DNA from: Acetobacteraceae bacterium
Lineage (GTDB): Bacteria > Pseudomonadota > Alphaproteobacteria > Acetobacterales > Acetobacteraceae
Assembly: GCA_003164135.1 (NCBI GenBank)
Contig: PLSD01000036.1
Coordinates: 1 to 34,469 of the forward strand
Reading direction: 5' to 3'
Length of the DNA stretch: 34,469 nt
Below the pieces are notes generated by a model. That model ran no database searches, was not told the DNA's origin, and saw only the letters and a program-made list of their open reading frames with translations. Positions 24,600 to 33,602 of the stretch are shown piece by piece (position 1 is the first letter of the stretch; every line of letters begins with the position of its first letter). The translations under genes were made by a program, and so were the position numbers.

Positions 24600-25942
24600 T
24601 TGCGCCGCCAGATCGTGCCCTGCGGACCATCCTCCAGAACAACCCCATCCGCCTCAAGTTCTTTACGAATCTCATCAGCCCGCGCAAAATTCTTCGCCGC
24701 CCGCGCCGCCTTGCGTTCAGCAATCAGCCCGTCGATCTTCGCCGCATCCCCGCCGCCCTGAAACCATGTCTCCGGCGACACATTAAACAGCCCCAGCACC
24801 TGCCCCGCCGCCAGCAACCCCGCCGCCGCCGTGGCATCCCCCGCCAACGCCGCATCCGCCAGGCTATGCAAACCCGCAATCGCCCCCGGCGTATTCAAAT
24901 CATCCAGCAACGGCTCCAGCACACATTCCGGCACCACGCCGGCCGCCTTCACGCCCGGATGCGAGGCAATCGCCCGGTAAAACCGATCCAACTCCTTACG
25001 CGCCTCCACCAACCCAGCTTGCGAAAAATCCAGCGTCGCGCGGTAATGTGTCCGCATCAACAAATATCGCACCGCCTCGCCCGGTGCCGTCTGCAACACA
25101 TCATGCAGCACCAAAAAATTCCCAAGCGACTTGCTCATCTTCTCGCCGTTCACCAGCAGCATGCGGTTATGCACCCACACATTGGCAAAATGCGATCCCG
25201 GAAACGCACAGCATGACTGCGCAATCTCGTTCTCATGATGCGGAAAAATCAAATCATCCCCACCACCATGAATATCAAAATTCTCGCCCAGATGGCGCCA
25301 TGACATCGCCGAGCACTCAATATGCCACCCCGGCCGCCCCCGCCCCCAAGGGCTCGGCCAGCCCGGCAAATCCGGCGTGGAAGGCTTCCACAACACAAAA
25401 TCCCCCGGATCACGCTTATACGGCGCGACATCCACCCGCGCCCCCGCAATCAAATCCTCCGGCGAGCGCCCGGAAAATTTCCCGTAATCAGGGTCGGAAG
25501 CCACGGCAAACAACACATGCCCCTCGGCCTCATATGCATGCCCATTGGCAATCAGCCGCTGGATAATCTCGATAATCTCGCCCAAATGCTCCGTCGCCCG
25601 CGGCTCGATATCCGGCGGCAACGCATACAGCGCCCCCATATCCTCATGGTAATAATGGATCGGCCCCTCCGTCACCTCGGCAATGCTGAGCCCCCGCTCC
25701 TTCGCCCGCGTGTTGATCTTGTCGTCGATGTCCGTGATGTTCCGCACATACGTCACTTTAGGATACAGCCGCCGCAGCAGCCGGATCAGCACGTCAAAAA
25801 TCACCACATTGCGCGCGTTGCCGATATGCGCCCGGTCATACACCGTCGGCCCACACAAATAAGCCCGCACATTGGCGGGATCGATCGGCTTGAAAATTTC
25901 CTTGGCCCGGGTCCGGGTATTATGCAGCAAAAGTTCGGTCAT
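24596..25942 (-). CDS. cysS: Cysteinyl-tRNA synthetase
   Basis: 448 residues. Class I signature HIGNAR at 39-44 and KMSKS near 267. Zinc-binding C30 (LCGPTVYD) and the later C/H ligands (WHIECSAMS, GGGDDLIFPHHENE) mark this as CysS. The C-terminal helical anticodon-binding part includes EARKELDRFYRA and ends in WRRK. It charges tRNA-Cys with cysteine. Cotranscribed with trmJ (four-base overlap). Divergent from the M20 peptidase across 76 bp. Confidence 0.97.
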   Translation of the reverse strand: MTELLLHNTRTRAKEIFKPIDPANVRAYLCGPTVYDRAHIGNARNVVIFDVLIRLLRRLYPKVTYVRNITDIDDKINTRAKERGLSIAEVTEGPIHYYHEDMGALYALPPDIEPRATEHLGEIIEIIQRLIANGHAYEAEGHVLFAVASDPDYGKFSGRSPEDLIAGARVDVAPYKRDPGDFVLWKPSTPDLPGWPSPWGRGRPGWHIECSAMSWRHLGENFDIHGGGDDLIFPHHENEIAQSCCAFPGSHFANVWVHNRMLLVNGEKMSKSLGNFLVLHDVLQTAPGEAVRYLLMRTHYRATLDFSQAGLVEARKELDRFYRAIASHPGVKAAGVVPECVLEPLLDDLNTPGAIAGLHSLADAALAGDATAAAGLLAAGQVLGLFNVSPETWFQGGGDAAKIDGLIAERKAARAAKNFARADEIRKELEADGVVLEDGPQGTIWRRK

Positions 25943-26018
25943 ACCGCGCTCTTCGGCGAGTTTTTACTCCAAATCAAGCCGCATTGATCTTTTACCCCTC
26001 CGCCCCCCAAATAGACGC

Positions 26019-27395
26019 ATGAAACAAATCCTCTCGCACATCGACGCCACGCTCGAAACCTCACTGCAACGGCTGTTTTCCCTGCTGCGCATCCCCAGCA
26101 TCAGCGCCCAGCCGGCCCATGCCGCGGACTGCCGCCAAGCCGCCGAGTGGGCGCGCGACACCCTGGCCGAAATGGGCTTTACCGCCCGCCTTTCGGAAAC
26201 CACCGGCCTGCCCGGCGTCATCGCCACCCATCACGGGGCCGGCCCCACCGCCCCGCACGTGCTCTTCTACGGCCATTACGACGTCCAACCCGCCGACCCG
26301 CTAAACCTCTGGCACTCCGACCCGTTCGATCCGCAACTCGTTGACGGCCCGCGCGGCAAACGCATCGTCGCCCGGGGAGCTGTGGACGACAAAGGCCAGG
26401 TCGTCAGCTTTTTCGAGGCCTGTCGCGCTCACCTCACCATGACCGGCAAACTCCCGGTCCGCCTCACCATATTGCTGGAAGGCGAGGAAGAATGCGGCAG
26501 CCCCTCGCTCGCCGAACTCCTCACCAAGGAGCGCGACAATTTGCGCGCCGATTTCGTCATGGTCGCCGACACCAACATGTGGAATTTCACCACCCCCGCC
26601 ATCACCACCTCGCTGCGCGGCCTGGCGGCGGTGGAAGTCACCATCAAAGGCCCGTCCCGCGACCTGCATTCCGGCCTGTTCGGCGGCATCGCGCTCAACC
26701 CCATCAACGCCCTCACCCGCATCCTGGGTGACCTGCACGACGGCACCGGCCGCATCCAGATCCCCGGTTTTTATGACGGCATCGCCCCGGTGCCCGAAGC
26801 CTTGCTCGCCTCCTGGGCCCAACTCGGCTTCAACCCGCAGGAATTCCTCGGCGACGTCGGCCTGCACACCCCCGCCGGCGAACAAGGCCAAGTCCCTCTA
26901 GCCCAGCTCTGGGCGCGCCCCACCGCCGACATCAATGGCATTTACGGCGGCTACCAGGGCGAGGGCACCAAAACCGTCATCCCGGCCCAGGCCACGGCCA
27001 AACTCACCTTCCGCCTCGTCCCCGGCCAGGACCCGCAAAAGATCGTGAAAAACTTCGAGCATTTCGTCACCGCCCGCCTATCCCCCGACGCCAAAGCCGA
27101 GTTCAAGCATTTCGGCGCCGCCCCCGGCTTCGCCATGGACCTCAACGCCCCCTTCATGCGCGCCGCCCGCGATGCCCTGGCCGCCGAATTCGGCAAACCG
27201 GCCGCCCTTGTCGGCTGCGGCGCCTCAATCCCCGTGGTGGAAGCTTTCAAAACCCATCTGGGGCTGGAAACCCTGCTGGCCGGCTTTGGCCTGGATGACG
27301 ACTGCATCCATTCCCCCAACGAGAAATTCGAACTTGCCTGTTTCCATCGCGGCACCCGCGCGCACGCCCGCCTGCTGGCTGCCTTCGCGACTTAA
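26019..27395 (+). CDS. M20 family metallo-dipeptidase
   Basis: 458 residues, from the ATG at 26019; longer in-frame starts run into the opposite cysS 5' end and are unlikely. Metal ligand H86 in GHYDVQP with catalytic D88, bridging D123 in AVDDKGQ, catalytic glutamates in LLEGEEECGS (about 154-158) and a C-terminal His in DDCIHSPNEKF. The dimerisation domain (about 205-370) has SLRGLAAVEVTIKGPSRDLHSGLFGG, typical of the dipeptidase/carnosinase-like M20 branch. Cytoplasmic; hydrolyses small peptides, exact substrate unknown. The 3' end overlaps the convergent yraN by four bases. Confidence 0.92.
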   Translation: MKQILSHIDATLETSLQRLFSLLRIPSISAQPAHAADCRQAAEWARDTLAEMGFTARLSETTGLPGVIATHHGAGPTAPHVLFYGHYDVQPADPLNLWHSDPFDPQLVDGPRGKRIVARGAVDDKGQVVSFFEACRAHLTMTGKLPVRLTILLEGEEECGSPSLAELLTKERDNLRADFVMVADTNMWNFTTPAITTSLRGLAAVEVTIKGPSRDLHSGLFGGIALNPINALTRILGDLHDGTGRIQIPGFYDGIAPVPEALLASWAQLGFNPQEFLGDVGLHTPAGEQGQVPLAQLWARPTADINGIYGGYQGEGTKTVIPAQATAKLTFRLVPGQDPQKIVKNFEHFVTARLSPDAKAEFKHFGAAPGFAMDLNAPFMRAARDALAAEFGKPAALVGCGASIPVVEAFKTHLGLETLLAGFGLDDDCIHSPNEKFELACFHRGTRAHARLLAAFAT

Positions 27396-27769
27396 TTATA
27401 CCGGATCGCATCCTCAATGTGTTCAATGCCGCCAGCATAGACCAGCGCCACGTCAAAACGGACACCAGGACGCTCCCAGTGGGAATGAGTAGCCAACGCC
27501 AGGCTGGCCGCTTCCAGCAACCGCGCCTGCTGCCGCGGAGACACTGCATAAGCCGCCTCGGCCATCGTTTTGCGGGCTTTCACCTCAACAAACACCAGCA
27601 CGCCCGCATTGGCTACAACGAGGTCGATTTCTCCCGCACCGGTCCGCAACCGCTGGGCCAGAATGGCAAAACCTTTGCTTTGCCAAAACAGCGCCACCTC
27701 GTCCTCCGCAATCCGGCCGAGACTTTCAGCGGCGCGGCGCTTAACCAGGGATGAAGCTTGCTGATACAT
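27392..27769 (-). CDS. YraN/UPF0102 family endonuclease-like protein
   Basis: 125 residues from the ATG at 27769, which has GGGATAGGGAT just upstream; a TTG six codons earlier is possible. The PD-(D/E)XK-like core shows GEIDLV at 46-51 and FVEVKAR at 60-66, with conserved Asp/Glu and Lys in the family order. Usual length (about 115-125). Function is not established; related proteins are linked to RNA/DNA processing and often lie near rsmI. Overlaps the M20 gene 3' end by four bases; the upstream gene cluster partners are not the common ones here. Confidence 0.9.
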   Translation of the reverse strand: MYQQASSLVKRRAAESLGRIAEDEVALFWQSKGFAILAQRLRTGAGEIDLVVANAGVLVFVEVKARKTMAEAAYAVSPRQQARLLEAASLALATHSHWERPGVRFDVALVYAGGIEHIEDAIRYN

Positions 27770-27815
27770 GCCATCCCTATCCCACAAACTAGTTAATTTT
27801 TAATTAACATCCCGC

Positions 27816-28862
27816 TCATGGCTGGCGCCACGCCCCGCGCGGCTGCCCGGCGAACTCTTCCGCCACCGCCAGCCCAAGTGCGAGCAGCACCGGCCCCAAA
27901 AAAATACCCAGCGCGCCAAAAGCAATCGCGCCACCCAGCACACCGATAAGCGTCAACGCATAAGGCAGCGACGCCCCTCTTGAGATCAGCCAGGGCCGCA
28001 CGATCGAGTCCGCGCCGCCGACAACAACAAAACAATACACCAGCAGCATCAACGCGATAACAGGGTGACCTTCGGCTAAAAGATAGAGGCACAGCGGCAC
28101 GTAGACGATAATGGCGCCCGCCGGGATGATGGAGATCAGCCCGGCAAGGGAAGCCAGCAGCAACGCCTGCGGCGCGCGCGCCAACTCGAAACCGATGGTA
28201 TAAAGCACGCCCTGCAACGCCGCCGTGCCGACAATGCCAAACACCACGCCCCGCACCGTACCGGCAACCAGCGTGAACAAATCCGTCACCCGATTTTCGT
28301 TCATGATCCGCACCAGCAGCAGCCGGATACGCGCAATGATCTGCGCCCCGCCGAGGAAAAAGAAATACGCAATGAACAGCGCCACCACGGTCCCGATCAA
28401 CCCATGCGCGATCTTGGCCAGCAGCATGATGCCCGAATGCGCAATGCTTTCCAGCTCCGGCTGCAATGTAGCGGCGGTGCCGCCCAGGTCATCGGCCGAA
28501 TTATTCCAGAAATCTGTCAGAATGCCGCCAACCAATGGGATTTTCGACAAAAACGCCGGTGCCGGCGGCATCCCGTTCTGCATGGCATCCTGCACCCAGG
28601 CTTGGCTGTGCCGCGCTTCCTTGGCCACAACCAGGGCGAGGTGCACCAGCGGGACGAGCACAATGCCCGCCACCACCAGCGTAATGACAAACGCCGCGAT
28701 TGAGGGCCGGACGTAGCGGCTGAAACCCATGTAAGCAGGCCACAGGCAGTAAACCAGAATCGCCGCCCACAACATGGCTGGTAGAAATGGCAGAAGAATC
28801 AGGAAGCAACCCAGGCCCAGGGCAACCGCCAGCGCAAGCAGCAGTATTCGTTCAGATTTCAT
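27816..28862 (-). CDS. AI-2E family transporter (PerM/YdiK-type permease)
   Basis: 348 residues from the ATG at 28862; the longer in-frame start at 28910 is less likely. About eight membrane helices: two near the N-terminus (LLLALAVALGLGCFLILLPFL..., AFVITLVVAGIVLVPLVHLA), then a soluble stretch around 85-150, and the C-terminal bundle. The family hallmark GVVFGIVGTAALQGVLYTIGFELARAP and SLAGLISIIPAGAIIVYVPLCLYLL, plus VRPWLISRGASLPYALTLIGVLGGAIAFGALGIFLGPVL, are clear. Members export small molecules or ions; AI-2 export is only one case. No nearby gene points to a substrate. Confidence 0.9.
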   Translation of the reverse strand: MKSERILLLALAVALGLGCFLILLPFLPAMLWAAILVYCLWPAYMGFSRYVRPSIAAFVITLVVAGIVLVPLVHLALVVAKEARHSQAWVQDAMQNGMPPAPAFLSKIPLVGGILTDFWNNSADDLGGTAATLQPELESIAHSGIMLLAKIAHGLIGTVVALFIAYFFFLGGAQIIARIRLLLVRIMNENRVTDLFTLVAGTVRGVVFGIVGTAALQGVLYTIGFELARAPQALLLASLAGLISIIPAGAIIVYVPLCLYLLAEGHPVIALMLLVYCFVVVGGADSIVRPWLISRGASLPYALTLIGVLGGAIAFGALGIFLGPVLLALGLAVAEEFAGQPRGAWRQP

Positions 28863-28990
28863 GCCGTGGTAGATGCACGAAAACGCGGCCCGCACCAAGA
28901 GTTGCGTCACGCCCGCTACACCGCGCGTGTGCCCGTTATACGTCGCTTTTTCAGGGCCAAGATTAAATTCTCACCACAAGTAACATTTTT

Positions 28991-29018
28991 TTGTATTTTT
29001 CGACAGTTCCTGTATAAA
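28991..29018 (+). promoter_or_regulatory. Putative promoter for the XRE-sseA-metC operon
   Basis: TTGTAT (28991-28996), 16 bp, TATAAA (29013-29018), in an AT-rich stretch upstream of the regulator. Placement leaves about 90 bases of leader before the ATG at 29114. Confidence 0.4.
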
Positions 29019-29113
29019 TGGCTTGGGTGTCAATTTTCGTTTCATCGCTGGAGCGGATGACATGATCTGGACGCGGCTTCGCTTTGAAAATGCGTAAATA
29101 AAGGAATAAAACG

Positions 29114-29992
29114 ATGCGTTTCAATGAAATTGGCCAGCAATTGCGCGCCTATCGCATGGAATCCGGGCTGAAAGCGGAAGAAATTTCTGCTCGCCTGGGT
29201 GTCTCGCGCGCCGCTTTATACCGCTACGAAAAGGGCGAGGTGATCAAACTCGACACCGTGAACCGCTTGGCCGAGCTGCTGAAAATCTCGCCGCTGACCC
29301 TGCTCGGCATTGGCGTCGAATATTACGCCAAACCGGTCGGCTACACGGAGCGCATCCGCCAGATCGAGGAAACCTCCGACCAGATTTTACAGGTGTTCGG
29401 GCCGGTTTGCTACCTGATCTCCTCCGACCAGTACGATTCCACCCTGGCGCAGATGTTCGACGAAGCCGCCGAGACACAAGGCGCCGACCGCGCTTCGGCC
29501 CGTGCCGCCGTTGAACAATTGATGAGCGTGATGATTGCCCGCAAACGCATGTACGCGGCGCGCAAGCCCTCGATCATCGGCATTTTCACCCCCGCCTCGA
29601 TCCAAAAATTCCTCGCCGAGGGCGTGGCCGGCAGCACCGTGGTCAGCGACCAGCTGCGCGCTGCCGCGCGTGAGACCGCCCTGCGCGAGATGGAACTGGT
29701 GGCAAATTTAATGGAGAGCGAGCCGATCGGCCTGCAGCTTGGCCTGATGGCCCATGGCGAGCCGAACGGGCCGTTCACCCTGCTGCGCTCGCGTGAGCGC
29801 GCGACGCTCGCCGTCAATCCTTTCCCGGCCGATGCGCCACCCGGCATGCAGTCCGGCGTGGCGATGATCACCGGTGCGGAAGACGCGGTGGCGGCGCATC
29901 AGCGCGTCGCCGAAATCGCCTGGCGCGAGGCCGTGAAGGGTTCCGCCGCCGCCGACCGGGTGCGTGCCCTCGTCGCCGCCGCGCGCGGGTAA
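29114..29992 (+). CDS. XRE-type transcriptional regulator
   Basis: 292 residues, with AAAGGAA upstream. Residues about 6-60 form a helix-turn-helix: IGQQLRAYRMESGLKAEEISARLGVSRAALYRYEKGEVIKLDTVNRLAELL. The remaining 230 residues have no family I recognise. They contain a helical part (TERIRQIEETSDQILQVFG) and a mixed part with MELVANLMESEPIGLQLGL that might sense a ligand. Its stop overlaps the sseA start as TAATG, so it is coupled to sulfur-amino-acid genes and most simply regulates them. Function beyond DNA binding is inferred. Confidence 0.88.
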   Translation: MRFNEIGQQLRAYRMESGLKAEEISARLGVSRAALYRYEKGEVIKLDTVNRLAELLKISPLTLLGIGVEYYAKPVGYTERIRQIEETSDQILQVFGPVCYLISSDQYDSTLAQMFDEAAETQGADRASARAAVEQLMSVMIARKRMYAARKPSIIGIFTPASIQKFLAEGVAGSTVVSDQLRAAARETALREMELVANLMESEPIGLQLGLMAHGEPNGPFTLLRSRERATLAVNPFPADAPPGMQSGVAMITGAEDAVAAHQRVAEIAWREAVKGSAAADRVRALVAAARG

Positions 29993-30825
29993 TGCTCCCG
30001 CTCGTAGCGGCATCCTGGCTGGCCGGCGCGCGGGGCTTGCCCGGCGTGCGCGTGCTGGATGCCACCTATTACCTGCCCAACGAGGCGAAGGACGCCCACG
30101 CGCTGTTCCTGGATGCGCATATTCCCGGCGCGCGGTTTTTTGACCTCGATGCGGTGTGCGGCCATGACACGCCGCTACCGCACATGCTCCCCGCCCCGGC
30201 CGCGTTTGCCGCCGCCGTGGCCGCTCTTGGGGTAAGTTCCACCGGCCAGGTGATCGTCTACGACCAGCGCGGGCTGTTTTCCGCCGCGCGGCTGTGGTGG
30301 ATGTTCCGCGTGTTCGGGCATAACAATGTTGCCGTGCTGGACGGCGGACTGCCCGGCTGGGTGGCCGCGGGCCAAGCGGTCGAATCCGGCGAACCTGCCA
30401 CCGCCCCATCCGGCCATTTCACCGCCACCTTCCGCGGCAACATGGTGCGCGGGCTGGACGATATGCGCCGCAACCTGGAAACCCACGAAGCCCTGGTGCT
30501 CGATGCACGCGCCGCCGGGCGGTTCAACGCCTCGGTGCCCGAACCGCGCGCCGGCATGCGCGGCGGGCATATTCCGGGTGCCAAATCGCTGCCTTTTGCC
30601 GCCTTGCTGGACAACGGCTTGATGCTCCCGCCTGAGCGGCTGCGCGAAAAATTCGCCGCCGCCGGGGTGGGGCCGGAAACCAAAGTGGTGACCAGCTGCG
30701 GCTCTGGCATCACCGCCGCCGTACTCACTTTGGGACTGGTGGTTGCGGGCCTGCCCGAGGGCGCGCTTTATGATGGATCTTGGGTAGAATGGGGCGCGCG
30801 GGATGATACGCCTGTTGAGGTTTGA
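29992..30825 (+). CDS. sseA: 3-mercaptopyruvate sulfurtransferase (two-domain rhodanese)
   Basis: 277 residues with two rhodanese domains (about 10-130 and 145-275). The active cysteine C236 lies in the SCGSGITA loop; the CGSG(V/I)T pattern favours mercaptopyruvate sulfurtransferase over thiosulfate sulfurtransferase. HIPGARFFDLD and the second HIPGAKSLPF are the usual rhodanese strand motifs. It moves sulfur from mercaptopyruvate to an acceptor thiol or cyanide, so it belongs to cysteine breakdown. Cotranscribed with the XRE regulator and metC; the metC start follows its stop directly. Confidence 0.92.
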   Translation: MLPLVAASWLAGARGLPGVRVLDATYYLPNEAKDAHALFLDAHIPGARFFDLDAVCGHDTPLPHMLPAPAAFAAAVAALGVSSTGQVIVYDQRGLFSAARLWWMFRVFGHNNVAVLDGGLPGWVAAGQAVESGEPATAPSGHFTATFRGNMVRGLDDMRRNLETHEALVLDARAAGRFNASVPEPRAGMRGGHIPGAKSLPFAALLDNGLMLPPERLREKFAAAGVGPETKVVTSCGSGITAAVLTLGLVVAGLPEGALYDGSWVEWGARDDTPVEV

Positions 30826-32004
30826 ATGACGAAGAAAATTGAAACGGCGCTGGTGCAGGGCGGGCGTAACCCGACCAAGGCCTATGGCTTTGTAAACCCG
30901 AAACTGGTGCGCGGCTCCACCGTGCTCTACCCGGACATGGCAACCAAGCTGGACACCGGCCGGCACGTGCTGGAGCCGGTGGATATTTACGGCCTATGCG
31001 GCAACGAGACGCATTTCGCGCTGGAGGCCATGATCGCGCAGGTCGAGGGCGGCACGCGCTGCCAGGTGGTAGGTTCCGGCCTGGCCGCTATTACCGTACC
31101 GCTGCTGGCGTACCTTAAAGCCGGGGACCATCTGCTGGTGCCCGATTCGGTCTACGGCCCGACTCGTACCTTCTGCGACGGGCTGCTGCGCCGCTATGGC
31201 GTGGAAACAAATTATTACGACCCGATGCTCAGCGAGGATGCCGCGCGCGCCGCGTTGCGCCCCAACACAAGCGTGCTGTTCACCGAAAGCCCCGGCAGCC
31301 ACACGTTCGAGGTCCAGGACATCCCGATGCTCGCCCGCGTCGCGCATACGGCCGGCGTAAAACTGTTCATGGACAACACCTGGGGCATCCAGAATTTCCA
31401 GCCGTTCACGCATGGGGTGGATGTCTCCATCCAGGCCCTGACCAAATACGCCGGCGGACATTCTGACATCATCCTTGGCGCGGTAACGGTAAATTGCGAC
31501 GAGGACTGGCGCTGGCTGCGCTTCGGCGCGCTGGAGCTCGGCTCCTATGCCTCGCCCGATGACTGCTGGCTGGCGCTGCGCGGTTTGCGCACGCTGAACC
31601 TACGCCTGAAAGCGCAAGGTGGGGCAGCATTGCACCTCGCCCACTGGTTCGCCGCCCGGCCGGAGGTCGCGCGCGTGCTGCACCCGGCCCTGCCCTCCTG
31701 TCCCGGCCATGAGTTTTTCGTGCGTGACTTCACCGGCGCCTGCGGCCTGTTCGGCGTGGTGTTCAAGCCGGAATATTCGCCCGAGGCGGTGGTGGCGATG
31801 ATCGACGCCCTGCAACTGTTTGGCATCGGCGCCAGCTGGGGTGGGTATGAGAGCCTGGTGCTGCCGACCACCGGGACCATCCGTCGCTCGGCGGGCACGG
31901 GCGAATTCGAGGGTAAAATGGCGCGCTTCCAGATTGGCTTAGAGAACATGGACGACCTGATCGCAGACCTGGAACAGGGGTTGGCGGCGTTGCGCGCCGC
32001 ATGA
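30826..32004 (+). CDS. metC: Cystathionine beta-lyase (PLP, Cys/Met metabolism)
   Basis: 392 residues with TTGAGG before the ATG. PLP-binding lysine K207 sits in ALTKYAGGHSD. Other landmarks are SGLAAITVPLLAYLKAGDHLLVPDSVYGPTR, LFTESPGSHTFEVQD and LFMDNTWG; the C-terminal SSWGGYESL-like GASWGGYESLVLP is typical of cystathionine beta-lyase. It cleaves cystathionine to homocysteine, ammonia and pyruvate. Family members with gamma-lyase or synthase activity look similar, but the GYESL/W pattern favours MetC. Overlaps the next gene as ATGA. Confidence 0.92.
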   Translation: MTKKIETALVQGGRNPTKAYGFVNPKLVRGSTVLYPDMATKLDTGRHVLEPVDIYGLCGNETHFALEAMIAQVEGGTRCQVVGSGLAAITVPLLAYLKAGDHLLVPDSVYGPTRTFCDGLLRRYGVETNYYDPMLSEDAARAALRPNTSVLFTESPGSHTFEVQDIPMLARVAHTAGVKLFMDNTWGIQNFQPFTHGVDVSIQALTKYAGGHSDIILGAVTVNCDEDWRWLRFGALELGSYASPDDCWLALRGLRTLNLRLKAQGGAALHLAHWFAARPEVARVLHPALPSCPGHEFFVRDFTGACGLFGVVFKPEYSPEAVVAMIDALQLFGIGASWGGYESLVLPTTGTIRRSAGTGEFEGKMARFQIGLENMDDLIADLEQGLAALRAA

Positions 32005-33266
32005 CCAGTTTCATCCCCCCGCTGCTCGGCGCCTTCCTCGGCACCATCGCGCTGGCGTTCCTCATTGGGCTGGAACTGCACGCCTACCGCCGGCGCGGCA
32101 ACGGGCTGGAAGTCCCCGTCGCCCTGGGGTTTGGCACCACTCGCACCATCACTTTGGTGGCCGCCCTTGGCTATGTGCTCTGGGTCGTGGCCCCCATAGT
32201 GCCGTTCTGCGTGGGCTTCGCGGTGGCGGGCGGGCTGCTGATGCTGGAATACTGGAAACGGGTGGAGGCGGGCGACCCGGCGCTGCTGCCGACGATGATC
32301 GCCTTGCTGGCCTTTGCGTTGGGGCCGGTGGTGCTGGTGGCTCCCATCGTACTCACGGCGGCGCTGGTCATCGTGACCCTGCTGGCACTGGGCGAGCAGA
32401 AGGAAATCCGCAAATTCTCCGATGCCTTCCCCGCGGAGGAAGGTGTCACTCTCGCGAAGTTCTTCATCCTCGCCGGGCTGATATTGCCACTGCTGCCGGA
32501 TGCGGAAATTCCCGGCCTCTCCGGCATCACCTACACCAAGGTGTGGATGGCCGTGCTGGTCATCTCCGGAATTTCCTATCTCGCCTACCTCGCGCACCGC
32601 TACTTGTTCCCACGCGCCGGCACGCTGCTCACCGGGCTGCTGGGCGGCATGTATTCCTCCACCGCCGCCACCGTGGTGCTGGCGCGCGCCGCGCGGGCGG
32701 AACCGGCTCAGGCGGCGCTAGCCCCCGCCGCCGTGCTCATCGCCACCGCCATGATGTACGCGCGGCTGTTCGTGGTAATTATCCTGCTGGGCCATGCCAA
32801 CGCGGCCCGTGCCCTGGCGCTGCCGTTTGCCGTACTGTTTGTAATACCGCTGGGGATTGCCGCGTTTCTGGCGTACCGCGCCAAGGATCGCACAACGGCG
32901 GAACATGCCGCGGTGAGTGCTAATCCGCTGGACCTGCCGGTAGCGTTTCTGTTCGCCCTGTTGTTCGTGGTGTTTGCTGCGATCACCGACTACGTGACCA
33001 GCCATTTTGGCGCCAACGGCCTGCACGTGCTCAGTTTCGCGGTCGGGTTTTCCGACATCGACCCGTTCATCTTCTCGCTGTTGGACGGCAAGTTCCAGGT
33101 CAGCGAAGCCGCGATTGTCAGCGCCGTGCTGATCGCCAGCGGCAGCAACAATCTGCTGAAGGCGGGTTACGCGATGGGGTTATCGCGCAGCTGGAAAATG
33201 CTGCCGGCGGCGGCTTGGCTGGCGGTGTCGCTCGGGTTATCCGTGGCCTATGCGGCGATAATGTAG
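32001..33266 (+). CDS. MgtC/DUF4010 family integral membrane protein
   Basis: 421 residues. Residues about 1-130 match the MgtC-type N-terminal part (LAFLIGLELHAYRRRG, GFGTTRTITLVAALGYVLW). Residues about 150-420 match DUF4010, with several helices, including GLLGGMYSSTAATVVLARAARAEP and AVGFSDIDPFIFSLLDGK. About 12 hydrophobic segments in total. Function not known; ion or small-molecule transport is plausible. It overlaps metC (ATGA), so it belongs to the XRE-sseA-metC transcript. A possible role in sulfur metabolite export is speculation. Confidence 0.88.
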   Translation: MTSFIPPLLGAFLGTIALAFLIGLELHAYRRRGNGLEVPVALGFGTTRTITLVAALGYVLWVVAPIVPFCVGFAVAGGLLMLEYWKRVEAGDPALLPTMIALLAFALGPVVLVAPIVLTAALVIVTLLALGEQKEIRKFSDAFPAEEGVTLAKFFILAGLILPLLPDAEIPGLSGITYTKVWMAVLVISGISYLAYLAHRYLFPRAGTLLTGLLGGMYSSTAATVVLARAARAEPAQAALAPAAVLIATAMMYARLFVVIILLGHANAARALALPFAVLFVIPLGIAAFLAYRAKDRTTAEHAAVSANPLDLPVAFLFALLFVVFAAITDYVTSHFGANGLHVLSFAVGFSDIDPFIFSLLDGKFQVSEAAIVSAVLIASGSNNLLKAGYAMGLSRSWKMLPAAAWLAVSLGLSVAYAAIM

Positions 33267-33270
33267 CCGC

Positions 33271-33585
33271 CTACAGCTTCAGCGACCTGGCCATCAGCTT
33301 GATATGCAGCAGGTGGATGCCTACGAAAGTGAGCGAGAGAAACAGCACCGGAAACAGGCCAAGGCCCGTGTCGCCAAGCAAGGCTGCCGTTGGCAGCAGC
33401 ACAAATGCGGAGAGGATGGGCGTGAACGAGAGCCCTAGCGCGCGCGGCGCGGTCCAGCCGGGGGTGCCGTCCAACTGTATCTGCATGGGCAGGCGCGCCA
33501 CGCCTTGGAAGCGCTGGTTGGCCAGCAGCGAGATCAATCCCAGCAGCGCCAGGGTCGCCAGAATGATCGCATAGGATTTCAGCAT
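33271..33585 (-). CDS. Small integral membrane protein
   Basis: 104 residues; ATG at 33585 with GGGAAAT upstream. I recognise no family. Three hydrophobic segments: YAIILATLALLGLISLLA, FTPILSAFVLLPTAALL and LGLFPVLFLSLTFVGIHLL, with a polar loop containing QIQLDGTPGWTAPRALG. The 3' end lies only four bases from the convergent DUF4010 gene. It starts 17 bp beyond the stop of the upstream XRE-cupin gene, on the same strand, so the two may be cotranscribed. An alternative reading frame across the same DNA is less hydrophobic and lacks a ribosome site. Confidence 0.7.
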   Translation of the reverse strand: MLKSYAIILATLALLGLISLLANQRFQGVARLPMQIQLDGTPGWTAPRALGLSFTPILSAFVLLPTAALLGDTGLGLFPVLFLSLTFVGIHLLHIKLMARSLKL

Positions 33586-33602
33586 GATTTCCCGTGGCGG
33601 GT

